64,000 bases of DNA, from contig JAFQAN010000029.1 of NCBI GenBank assembly GCA_017416915.1, forward strand, positions 23,654 to 87,653, read 5' to 3'. Positions 45,721-53,194 of this stretch are shown piece after piece. Source of the stretch: Alistipes sp. (GTDB taxonomy: Bacteria > Bacteroidota > Bacteroidia > Bacteroidales > Rikenellaceae). The notes under the pieces are model-generated. The model was not told the DNA's origin, made no database searches, and worked only from the letters and a program-made list of their open reading frames with translations. Position numbers and translations under genes: made by a program. Numbering within the stretch: the stretch's first letter is position 1; each line of letters begins with the position of its first letter.

Positions 45721-46573
45721 AACAGTTACAGTGATGTTCGTACTTCTCCATTGCGCTCTTCTCCTGATTGCGATACATCGACTGGCGGCGCATTGCCTCG
45801 TCGAAATCTACCTGATGACCGTCGAACTCGGGACCATCGACACACGTGAAGAGTGTCTTGCCACCAACCGACACGCGGCAAGCACCGCACATACCCGTAC
45901 CATCAACCATCAGTGCGTTGAGCGACACGGTGGTCTGCAACGCCCACGGCTTGGTGGTGAGGCATACAAACTTCATCATAATCATAGGACCGATACATAC
46001 GCACTCGTCGTAGCGGCGACCCTCGCCCTCGACAAGCTCCTTCATAAGCCCTGTAACCATACCCTTGAAGCCCTCCGAGCCATCGTCGGTGGCGATATGC
46101 ACATTGCCCTGTGCCGCCATAAGGTCGGTATAGATAAGCATATCCTTGGTCTTGGCACCAATGATAACATCGCACTCGACGCCGTGCTGCTTCAACCACT
46201 TGACCTGCGGATAGACAGGCGCTGTGCCTACACCACCTGCCACGAAGAGGTACTTGCGCTGACGCAACTGCTCGATGGGCATATGCACGAACTCCGAAGG
46301 ACGACCCAACGGACCAGCGAAGTCGGCGAGGTAGTCGCCAGCCTCTAAGGCACATATCTTCTTAGTAGAGAGACCGATGGTCTGCGTAACGATAGTTACC
46401 GTACCCGCCTCGGCGTCGTAGTCGGCGATGGTGAGAGGAATACGCTCGCCACCCTCGTCGGCACGTACAATGACGAACTGTCCAGGGAGGGCGGCTCGTG
46501 CTACACGCTCTGCCGCAATCTTCATCTCATAGATGTTCTCGGCAAGTTTACGTTTTTCAACAATCTTAAACAT
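45710..46573 (-). CDS. nfnA: NfnA-like small subunit (FAD, [2Fe-2S]) of NADH-dependent ferredoxin:NADP+ oxidoreductase
   Basis: A 287-residue protein with the dihydroorotate-dehydrogenase-electron-transfer/ferredoxin reductase layout: an FAD barrel (LPGQFVIVRADEGGERIPLTIAD), an NAD domain (YLFVAGGVGTAPVYPQVKWL) and a C-terminal [2Fe-2S] loop, DGTGMCGACRVSVGG then LFTCVDGPEF. Known NfnA clusters use one Asp and three Cys; an Asp precedes the first Cys here. Its stop overlaps the nfnB start by 11 bases, indicating tight coupling. Upstream lies a 79-bp tandem repeat. Confidence 0.87.
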   Translation of the reverse strand: MFKIVEKRKLAENIYEMKIAAERVARAALPGQFVIVRADEGGERIPLTIADYDAEAGTVTIVTQTIGLSTKKICALEAGDYLADFAGPLGRPSEFVHMPIEQLRQRKYLFVAGGVGTAPVYPQVKWLKQHGVECDVIIGAKTKDMLIYTDLMAAQGNVHIATDDGSEGFKGMVTGLMKELVEGEGRRYDECVCIGPMIMMKFVCLTTKPWALQTTVSLNALMVDGTGMCGACRVSVGGKTLFTCVDGPEFDGHQVDFDEAMRRQSMYRNQEKSAMEKYEHHCNCYGK

Positions 46574-46609
46574 ACTTATTCTGGTTTCTATGTGTTTTTG
46601 TATTCATAG

Positions 46610-46924
46610 CGTCTAAGCACCCTCTTTGGTAGTGCGCTCAGGAGCATAGCGCCGCGCTTCCGTTGCGTGGTTGCTATTCTGCTTGCAGCCTCTAAGCACC
46701 CTCCTTCTTAGTGCGCTCAGAAGCATAGTGCCGCGCTCTCGTTGCGGCATTGCTACTCTGTTTGCAACCTCTAAGCACCCTCTTTGGTGGTGCGCTCAGG
46801 AGCATAGCGCCGCGCTCTCGTTGCGGCATTGCTACTCTGTTTGCAGCCTCTAAGCACCCTCTTTGGTAGTGCGCTCAGGGGCATATCGCCGCGCTTTCGT
46901 GGCGGCATTGCTACTCTGCATAAA
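46610..46924. repeat. Four tandem copies of a 79-bp repeat
   Basis: Units start at 46610, 46689, 46768 and 46847, each CTCTAAGCACCCTC near its start and ending TGCTACTCTG. Each unit holds two short palindromes: GCACC...GGTGGTGC and GCCGC...GCGGC. 79 is not a multiple of three and there is no coding signal. The array fills the gap between the DUF1573 gene stop and the nfnA start. Confidence 0.92.
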
Positions 46925-46927
46925 CCT

Positions 46928-48028
46928 CTACTCGGGCAGGGCATTGACACGCACCTGACTCATAGGTTTCAGCGCATCGTTTGTAATAATCCTTAGGCGC
47001 GTAACAAACGGCACATCGGGGTCTATATCCCTCGTGCGAAGACGCACCGTAACAACCACCTCGCCACCTGCGACAATGGTCGTACCCGCTTTTAGGTCGC
47101 ACGTAACAGCATCGCTGCCCGACTCTACGGCACGTACAACGAGAGGCTCAACACCGCCATTACGCAGCGTGAAGCTCTGCTCCAAAACACGTTCATCGCA
47201 CTTTACAGACCCAAATTTAATAATATTTTTTGAAATATCCGCTCTTGGCGACGAAATATCATCAACTAAATTGAAATTATCTACCGCAATGGCGTGTGTG
47301 GTGATAAGCGTCTCGGAGGGCTTGCCATCGACAACCGCCGTCATAAAGTCCTCCATAGTGCCATAGCGCGACGAATTGAGCGGCAGGCTGTAACATAGCA
47401 CTATATCGCCCGTGGCGTGTGGCTCAATATAGTGCGGATAATCGACCGCCAACGCCCCCGACGAACGCGCAAAGAGGAGTTGTAACGATATGCGCCTATC
47501 GGAGTTATTGACATAGCCGATGCGTGTCTCGATGCTCCTGCCATGCTCGACATAGGAGAAGGCGTGGAAGTTACTATCTAAGCGCAGACCGCCACCCATA
47601 TCGAACGAATATATCTCCTCAACGGAGCGCTCGCGCGGCGTAACATTGCCGATGATACGCAGCCTCGTGTATGCCTCGCCACCATCGGTATAGACATATA
47701 TAGACCTGTCGATGCGTCCAGGGCGGTTCAAGGGGTCAAAGCTAACGGCAATACTTACCGTGTCGCCCACAGCTATCGTATCACGGCGATAACGCGCCGA
47801 GGTGCAACCACACGAGGTAACAACATTGCTGATAACAACACCCCTCTCCCCACCATTGACAGCCACAAACCGACAGGCTACACTACCCCCCGTCTCGCTG
47901 ATATGGCCATAATCATAGACCTCGCTGTCGAAGCGCAGAGGCGCAACAACACCCTCACTCTGGGCGTATGCTGCCGTCGAGAGTAGCACCGCCAAGAGCA
48001 ATACAATATATTTATATAGGTGTTTCAC
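46928..48028 (-). CDS. DUF1573 secreted protein
   Basis: A 366-residue exported protein (signal MKHLYKYIVLLLAVLLSTAAYAQ). The first domain has the DUF1573 signature: YDYGHISETGGSVACRFVAVN, then NVVTSCGCTSARYRRDTIAVGD and VSFDPLNRPGRIDRSIYV. It is followed by at least two similar immunoglobulin-like beta domains, the last at about 275-366 (IKFGSVKCDERVLEQSFTLR). The family is common in Bacteroidota envelopes with unknown function. Its stop is directly followed by the 79-bp repeat array. Confidence 0.88.
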   Translation of the reverse strand: MKHLYKYIVLLLAVLLSTAAYAQSEGVVAPLRFDSEVYDYGHISETGGSVACRFVAVNGGERGVVISNVVTSCGCTSARYRRDTIAVGDTVSIAVSFDPLNRPGRIDRSIYVYTDGGEAYTRLRIIGNVTPRERSVEEIYSFDMGGGLRLDSNFHAFSYVEHGRSIETRIGYVNNSDRRISLQLLFARSSGALAVDYPHYIEPHATGDIVLCYSLPLNSSRYGTMEDFMTAVVDGKPSETLITTHAIAVDNFNLVDDISSPRADISKNIIKFGSVKCDERVLEQSFTLRNGGVEPLVVRAVESGSDAVTCDLKAGTTIVAGGEVVVTVRLRTRDIDPDVPFVTRLRIITNDALKPMSQVRVNALPE

Positions 48029-48186
48029 ACTACAAATATACTATTTCTCGACGTCATATCCAAGCCGCACGACAAAGGTTTTTGGAGTGCAAGATAGTCG
48101 CTGAGCGCAAAGTGCTTGTTATCAATATATTATGCATGGCGCAGAAAATAAGACATAATTTTTTTGAAAAATTTTCGATAAAAAGT

Positions 48187-48216
48187 TTGCAGTTTGGAAA
48201 ATATGCTCTATATTTG
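48187..48216 (+). promoter_or_regulatory. Promoter of tRNA-Asn
   Basis: TTG at 48187-48189 and TATATTTG at 48209-48216, 19-base spacing. Confidence 0.82.
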
Positions 48217-48251
48217 CACCGCAAAACAACGCAAAGACGTTCTTTACAATG

Positions 48252-48324
48252 CCTGAATAGCTCAGTTGGTTAGAGCACATGACTGTTAATCATGGGGTCC
48301 TAGGTTCAAGTCCTTGTTCAGGCG
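48252..48324 (+). tRNA. tRNA-Asn (GTT anticodon)
   Basis: GCCTGAA/TTCAGGC acceptor, GCTC/GAGC D stem, CATGA-CTGTTAA-TCATG anticodon arm with GTT, variable GGGTC and T arm CTAGG-TTCAAGT-CCTTG (one T-T mismatch). CCA not encoded. Confidence 0.95.
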
Positions 48325-48483
48325 CACAAGTGCGAGGGACGCACAAAAGAGGGTAGCAAACGATAATGCTGCAAGGTGGCAAGAGCCGCCGAAGAAGAGG
48401 GGGCGAAAGCCGCCGAAGATAGGCAGACGATGCGGTCGAGCTTCTAAAAGATGACGAGACTCTTAAAAAACTTATCGAAAAAT

Positions 48484-48513
48484 TTGCAGAATAAAAAATA
48501 ATGCCTACCTTTG
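48484..48513 (+). promoter_or_regulatory. Promoter of tRNA-Val
   Basis: TTG at 48484-48486 and TACCTTTG at 48506-48513, 19-base spacing; the tRNA starts 23 bases later. Confidence 0.82.
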
Positions 48514-48535
48514 CAGTCCCGAGCCTTAACAAAAC

Positions 48536-48610
48536 GGGAGCTTAGCTCAGCTGGTTCAGAGCATCTGCCTTACAAGCAGAGGGTCGGGGGTTCGAATCCC
48601 TCAGCTCCCA
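48536..48610 (+). tRNA. tRNA-Val (TAC anticodon)
   Basis: GGGAGCT/AGCTCCC acceptor, TCTGC-CTTACAA-GCAGA anticodon arm with TAC, T arm GGGGG-TTCGAAT-CCCTC. CCA not encoded. Confidence 0.96.
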
Positions 48611-48626
48611 CTAAACGATGCAGATT

Positions 48627-48654
48627 AGACGACTTTTTTAGGTCGTCTTTTTTG
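48627..48654 (+). terminator. Terminator of tRNA-Val
   Basis: AGACGAC/GTCGTCT stem with a T-rich loop, followed by TTTTTTG. Confidence 0.82.
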
Positions 48655-48659
48655 TTTTT

Positions 48660-48785
48660 GGGCGCTGCCGTAGTGTCGCGGCAGGGCTGGATGCCCTCGT
48701 TGTTTTTGAGGGTGATGCCTCGATGCAAGCATCAGCATAGCCCTCAAAAGCAACGCTGCTACGCAGTATGCCGCGACTGACACAA
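48660..48785. repeat. Imperfect long palindrome after tRNA-Val
   Basis: GGGCGCTGCCGTAGTGTCGCGG and TTTTGAGGGTGATGC on the left pair imperfectly with GCATAGCCCTCAAAA and GCATGCCGCGAC-like sequence on the right. No gene. Confidence 0.5.
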
Positions 48786-48835
48786 CTCATCAGCGTTGGG
48801 TGGTTGCTGAGCGAGTTAGTAACGTGGGGGGGGTT

Positions 48836-49080
48836 GAGGACGACTGGGTGGCGCGCTATTGACTGAGAATGACTGAGAAAGGCTGGGAACGCCTGGGAAT
48901 GGCTGGGAAGCGCGCCAACGAGACGACGAGACCGCGAGACGACGAGGCTACACGTCTGCGAAAAATGCGGGCATCGCCCGCAATATCCCGAAGTCCCGAA
49001 GTCCCCTGAAAAACACAGCCTTTCTCAGTCATTCCCAGTCATTCTCAGTCTTTCCCAGCTGTGCGTGGTTGTGCGCTATC
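48836..49080 (+). repeat. Composite repeat locus 9 (no CTTGGCGT element)
   Basis: Left decamers 48860-48910, AGCGCGCC, about four octamers 48918-48949, a GCGGGCATCGCCCGC hairpin at about 48968, right decamers 49019-49058 and a GTGCGTGG remnant. It lies between tRNA-Val and the convergent rnhB and runs into the AT-rich array. Confidence 0.85.
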
Positions 49081-49086
49081 AAACGT

Positions 49087-49231
49087 GGTTGATTAGGGAA
49101 TTTAGGAAAATTAGGGAGTTTAGGGATGTGCGGGCAATGCCCGCTACAAACCAAGTATCTGACGTCTTACCGCTATATCGAGCGGCGCGCTCCCTAACCT
49201 CTCTAAATTCTCTAATCTCACTAAACTCCCT
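49087..49231. repeat. AT-rich inverted tandem array with GC hairpin
   Basis: GATTAGGGAATTTAGGAAAA and TTTAGGGA units at 49092-49127 are mirrored by TCTCTAAATTCTCTAATC and AAACTCCCTAA at 49200-49232. A GCGGGCAATGCCCGC hairpin sits at 49128-49142. Same type as 6095-6220. Confidence 0.78.
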
Positions 49232-49272
49232 AATAACTGCGCGCTATCACCACGCTCCCAAGCAACAAGCGC

Positions 49273-49869
49273 TTAAAATAACTCCATCTGCTCTGGCACC
49301 ATATTGAACGTCAAACGATGATAGGGGGTAAGTCCGTGTTCTCGTATCGCCAAACGATGCTCACGTGTAGGATAACCCTTATTTCTATCCCAACCATACA
49401 TAGGATACTCGCTCGCAAGACGCATCATATACTCGTCGCGGTGGGTCTTGGCAAGCACAGACGCAGCGGCAATATTTGCATACTTGCCATCACCCTTGAC
49501 AACACACCTCCACGGCGTCGTGAGGTCGGTATAAAAGCGGTTGCCGTCGATAACAATATACTCGGGAGCTACCGACAACCCCTTAATAGCGAGGTTCATA
49601 CCCTCGATAGAGGCGTTTAGGATGTTTATCTTGTCGATACGCTCTGCCGTAACCTCCTCAACACGCCACGCCACAGCCTCACGCTCGATAATCGCTCGCA
49701 GCACATCACGGCGCTTCTCGGTCATCTGCTTCGAGTCGTTGAGCAGCGGATGGTGAAAGTCGGGGGGAAGGATAACCGCAGCAGCAAAGACCGAACCTGC
49801 CAAGCAGCCTCGTCCCGCCTCGTCGCAGCCCGCCTCGATAAGGTCTCTCTGATAGCTTGTCTCCAACAT
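49273..49869 (-). CDS. rnhB: Ribonuclease HII
   Basis: A 198-residue nuclease that removes ribonucleotides from DNA duplexes. EAGCDEAGRGCLAGSVFAAA carries the Asp-Glu active-site pair, YIVIDGNRFY the next strand, KGDGKYANIAAASVLAKTHRDE the conserved helix and Asp pair. It begins 8 bases after the 5'-nucleotidase stop, so the two are probably co-transcribed. Confidence 0.96.
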   Translation of the reverse strand: MLETSYQRDLIEAGCDEAGRGCLAGSVFAAAVILPPDFHHPLLNDSKQMTEKRRDVLRAIIEREAVAWRVEEVTAERIDKINILNASIEGMNLAIKGLSVAPEYIVIDGNRFYTDLTTPWRCVVKGDGKYANIAAASVLAKTHRDEYMMRLASEYPMYGWDRNKGYPTREHRLAIREHGLTPYHRLTFNMVPEQMELF

Positions 49870-49877
49870 AGTATCGG

Positions 49878-51353
49878 CTATTTTTGTGCTTTACGCTCGG
49901 TCTGGTACACGGTATTGTCTGCCCTCAGAGGCTCGTCGTGGCTACGCACATAGTCGAGCATCGCCTCGCGCACGGTAACGCCCGTAGGACGCAGCTGTTT
50001 GGCAACGACCGCCTTATCTATGTAGTTATCGGCGATATAGTTACACATCGCAACACGGTACGCTCTATCCTCGTCCAACGCAAGGAGTACATCCACGGCA
50101 TCGGGCATTGCAGCGGGGCTATCGCCAAGCACTATCTCGTACGCCATATCGGAGCGGAAGTAGGGGTAGTGCGACTCCTTATCGTGGCGTCCATCCTCGC
50201 CGTAGCTGTTGTACTTATCGAGGATGAAGCGGCGCATCTGGCGCGGCGTAAGCTCGCCCACATAGACGGTCGAGACGAAGGGGTCGTTATTGAAGATGTC
50301 GCCACGTGTAATGTCGCCTGGCAGGATGCTCGTAAGACGCACACCGCCAAAGTGATAGAACGTTACCTCGGGCTTGAAGCCATCCTCGTAGGGGTACTCT
50401 GCAAGGGCGTCGATAGTGAAGTTAGCGACACCATTTTGCGTAAAGAGGTCGGCGGCACGACCCTCGACGATGCTCAACTCGGGACTCTCGCGCTTGATAG
50501 CGGCAACCATCTCGACAATATCGCCCCTCGCAGCCCTATCGCCCACGCTCTGCTGCGTGTAGCTCACAGAGAGTATCTCGCCATTGCGTACCTCGATATC
50601 GGCGATGGTAACTTTGGCGATATTCTTGGGGTTTTGCGTGAGCTGTATGCCATTGATTGTGGTGTTTATATCGACGTGCGTATGACCGCCCACAACCCAA
50701 TCACACTCAGGCTCTTCGGCGATAAACTTACTATCGACATTATCGCCCATATGCGAGAGCAAAACGACAAAGTCGCACTGCGGAGCAAGCTCCTTGCACG
50801 TGGCAACAGCGGTCTCCACATCGCTCGTAAAGCGGTAGTCCTCGTAGGCGGCATCGCTGCCGAGGGGATGTCCGTCCTGGTCGGTATCGACGACGCCAGC
50901 AATGCCGATGCGTATGCCCTCGACCGAGAAGATGGTGTAAGGCTCTACGGCGACACTCTCGACGAGCGGATGTAGGTTGGCGCAGAGCGTCTTAAACTCG
51001 GCGGCATCTATCATAGCGCCAAGCGTTTGGCTACCCTTGTCGAACTCGTGGTTGCCGAGCGTTACGGCATCGTAGCCCATAGCGTTCATAAGCTCAATCA
51101 TAGGGACTCCCTGTCGGGGGTTGTCGTCGATAAAGGCGTTGCCCGAGATGCGGTCGCCAGCATCGACAACAAGCACGTCGCCGAGCTGCTCGTACTCGTC
51201 GATGAGCGTAGCGAGCTGCGGCATAGAGTATATGTTGGCGTGCATATCGTTGGTTGCGATGATATAGATATGCGAGCTATCGTCCCCCTTTGTCGTAGTA
51301 CAAGAGGTGGCAAAGAGGAGTAAAAAGGTCGAAATAATAAAAAGTTTTCGCAT
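49878..51353 (-). CDS. 5'-nucleotidase/UshA-like metallophosphatase lipoprotein
   Basis: A 491-residue lipoprotein (signal MRKLFIISTFLLLFATS, lipidated Cys18). The N-terminal metallophosphatase domain shows ATNDMHANIY, VDAGDRISGN, LGNHEFDKG and VVGGHTHVDIN, the five metal-binding motifs. The C-terminal 5'-nucleotidase domain starts near 300 (VANFTIDALAEYPYEDG) with HFGGVRLTSILPGDITRGDI. It probably dephosphorylates nucleotides outside the inner membrane; substrate is inferred. Divergent from the kinase at 51431, with a minus-strand TAATTTTG at 51374-51381. Confidence 0.93.
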   Translation of the reverse strand: MRKLFIISTFLLLFATSCTTTKGDDSSHIYIIATNDMHANIYSMPQLATLIDEYEQLGDVLVVDAGDRISGNAFIDDNPRQGVPMIELMNAMGYDAVTLGNHEFDKGSQTLGAMIDAAEFKTLCANLHPLVESVAVEPYTIFSVEGIRIGIAGVVDTDQDGHPLGSDAAYEDYRFTSDVETAVATCKELAPQCDFVVLLSHMGDNVDSKFIAEEPECDWVVGGHTHVDINTTINGIQLTQNPKNIAKVTIADIEVRNGEILSVSYTQQSVGDRAARGDIVEMVAAIKRESPELSIVEGRAADLFTQNGVANFTIDALAEYPYEDGFKPEVTFYHFGGVRLTSILPGDITRGDIFNNDPFVSTVYVGELTPRQMRRFILDKYNSYGEDGRHDKESHYPYFRSDMAYEIVLGDSPAAMPDAVDVLLALDEDRAYRVAMCNYIADNYIDKAVVAKQLRPTGVTVREAMLDYVRSHDEPLRADNTVYQTERKAQK

Positions 51354-51367
51354 AGTTCGTTAAATAT

Positions 51368-51401
51368 TTGCATCAAAATTACAAAAAAATTACTATCTTT
51401 A
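51368..51401 (+). promoter_or_regulatory. Promoter of the TGS-uridine kinase gene
   Basis: TTG at 51368-51370 and TATCTTTA at 51394-51401; spacing (23) is long and the last base is off-consensus. It overlaps the opposing promoter of the 5'-nucleotidase gene. Confidence 0.5.
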
Positions 51402-51430
51402 CACAATTAAACTCTCAAAAAAGCAGCGAT

Positions 51431-53101
51431 ATGTTACAAACAATGGAGCTTATATGCCTCAACAGCAACTCTACCATCGACGTAGAGATGGGTACATCAC
51501 TATCAGAGGTACTCGACAGAGTCTCGTTCGAGCAGCCCTACCCCATCCTTGCTGCACGTGTAAACAACCGCTATAAAGAGCTGAGCTACAAGGTATATAA
51601 GCCCGTTACGGTGGAGTTCTTCGACATCCGCCACTACGAGGGCTACCGCGTATATCAGCGCACCATATCGTTCGTGTTACAGATGGCTGCCGTAGAGCTA
51701 TTTCCCGAGCGTAAGCTCCACATACGCCACACCTTAGGCAGTGGCTTCTACTGCGAGTTTGACAACGTGAATGACATCTGCCGCGACGACCTACGCAGCC
51801 TCAAAGAGCGTATGGCAGACATCGTGCGCCGCAACCTCCCTATCACACGCCACAAACGTCTTGCCGAGGAGGTACTGCGCGACTACGAGCGTTACAACTT
51901 CGACGACCGCGTGGAGCTGCTATCTACACGTCAGCACCTCTACCGCTCGGTAAACTATATGGGCGATATGCCAGGATACTTCTACGGAGCGTTGGCACCG
52001 TCGTCATCCTACGTGCCGCGTTTCGACATAGCACCCTACTACAACGGCTTCTACGTGGCACTGCCCCAGAGAGACAACCCCGAGAGCGTAAATACGAACA
52101 TACGCCTTGACAAGATGTTCGACATCTTCCACGAGTATCAGCAGTGGATAGATATTATGGGTGTACCCACCGTGGGCGACCTCAACCGCCGCGTGATGGA
52201 GGGCGACGCCTCGGAGCTGATAAAGATTGCGGAGGCCTTCCACGAGAATAAGATTGCCTCGATAGCGCGCTCCATAGCCAAGGCTAACAGCGACTGCGGT
52301 GTGCGTATGGCACTTATCTCGGGACCATCGTCGAGCGGCAAGACAACCTTTTCGAAGCGTCTCGGTGTGCAGCTGCGCGTCCTCGGTCTCGACCCCGTGC
52401 TAATAGCCCTCGATGACTACTTCGTCGAGCGCGACAAGACACCCCTCGACGAGAATGGCAAGTACGACTTCGAGGCGTTGGAGGCGATAGACCTCGCCAC
52501 GCTCAACGACCACCTACGCCGCTTGGCGGCGGGCGAGAGCGTCGAGATACCGCGCTACGACTTCCTGTCGGGCAAGCGCCAGTGGCACGAGAAGCCCCTG
52601 CAACTGAGCGAGAAGTCTATACTTATCCTCGAAGGCATACACGCCCTAAACCCGCGCCTTACACCTGGCATTGCCGATGACCAAAAGTTCAAGATATATA
52701 TATCGTGCTTCACATCGGTAGCGATGGACAACTTCTCGCGCATACCCACCACAGACAACCGTATGCTGCGTCGCACCATCCGCGACAACGCCACACGTGG
52801 ACATAACGCCCTCAGGACCTTGGAGATGTGGCCCTCGGTACGTCGTGGCGAGGAGCGACACATATTCCCCTATCAGGAGAATGCCGACGTGATGTTCAAC
52901 TCGTCGCTCTTCTACGAGATTTCGGTGTTGCGCGCCATAGCCGAGCCTGTGCTTAGAGAGGTACCCGACACCGCACCCGAGTATGCCGAGGCTCACCGTA
53001 TGCTCAAATTCTTGGATAACTTCACGCCCATAGCCCCCGACGAGATACCTCCCACCTCGCTGCTGAGAGAGTTTATCGGCGGCAGCGCGTTCAAGTATTA
53101 G
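51431..53101 (+). CDS. Uridine kinase-like protein fused to a TGS/threonyl-tRNA synthetase-like N-terminus
   Basis: ATG at 51431 (MLQTMELICLNSNSTIDVEM) gives 556 residues; an ATG five codons later is also possible. Residues about 1-65 look like a TGS domain and about 70-210 like the editing-type second domain of threonyl-tRNA synthetase (LHIRHTLGSGFYCEFDN). Residues 290-500 are a P-loop phosphoribulokinase/uridine kinase domain with GPSSSGKTT at 298-306, LIALDDYFVERDKTPLDENG and ILEGIHALNPRLT. This architecture is known in anaerobes and annotated as nucleoside kinase; the partner of the TGS part is unknown. gcvP follows 93 bases downstream. Confidence 0.88.
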   Translation: MLQTMELICLNSNSTIDVEMGTSLSEVLDRVSFEQPYPILAARVNNRYKELSYKVYKPVTVEFFDIRHYEGYRVYQRTISFVLQMAAVELFPERKLHIRHTLGSGFYCEFDNVNDICRDDLRSLKERMADIVRRNLPITRHKRLAEEVLRDYERYNFDDRVELLSTRQHLYRSVNYMGDMPGYFYGALAPSSSYVPRFDIAPYYNGFYVALPQRDNPESVNTNIRLDKMFDIFHEYQQWIDIMGVPTVGDLNRRVMEGDASELIKIAEAFHENKIASIARSIAKANSDCGVRMALISGPSSSGKTTFSKRLGVQLRVLGLDPVLIALDDYFVERDKTPLDENGKYDFEALEAIDLATLNDHLRRLAAGESVEIPRYDFLSGKRQWHEKPLQLSEKSILILEGIHALNPRLTPGIADDQKFKIYISCFTSVAMDNFSRIPTTDNRMLRRTIRDNATRGHNALRTLEMWPSVRRGEERHIFPYQENADVMFNSSLFYEISVLRAIAEPVLREVPDTAPEYAEAHRMLKFLDNFTPIAPDEIPPTSLLREFIGGSAFKY

Positions 53102-53194
53102 CAAGGGAGCGAGAGATTTTTTTGAGAACGAACGAGACTTAATATTGAGCGAATACATATAAATAATTAATAAAACTTAATACAAAAACCGACA

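Noticed and set aside
46671-46853. Open frame across the 79-bp repeats
   Set aside because: The unit length is not a multiple of three, so the repeats are not translated in a constant frame; no start signals.
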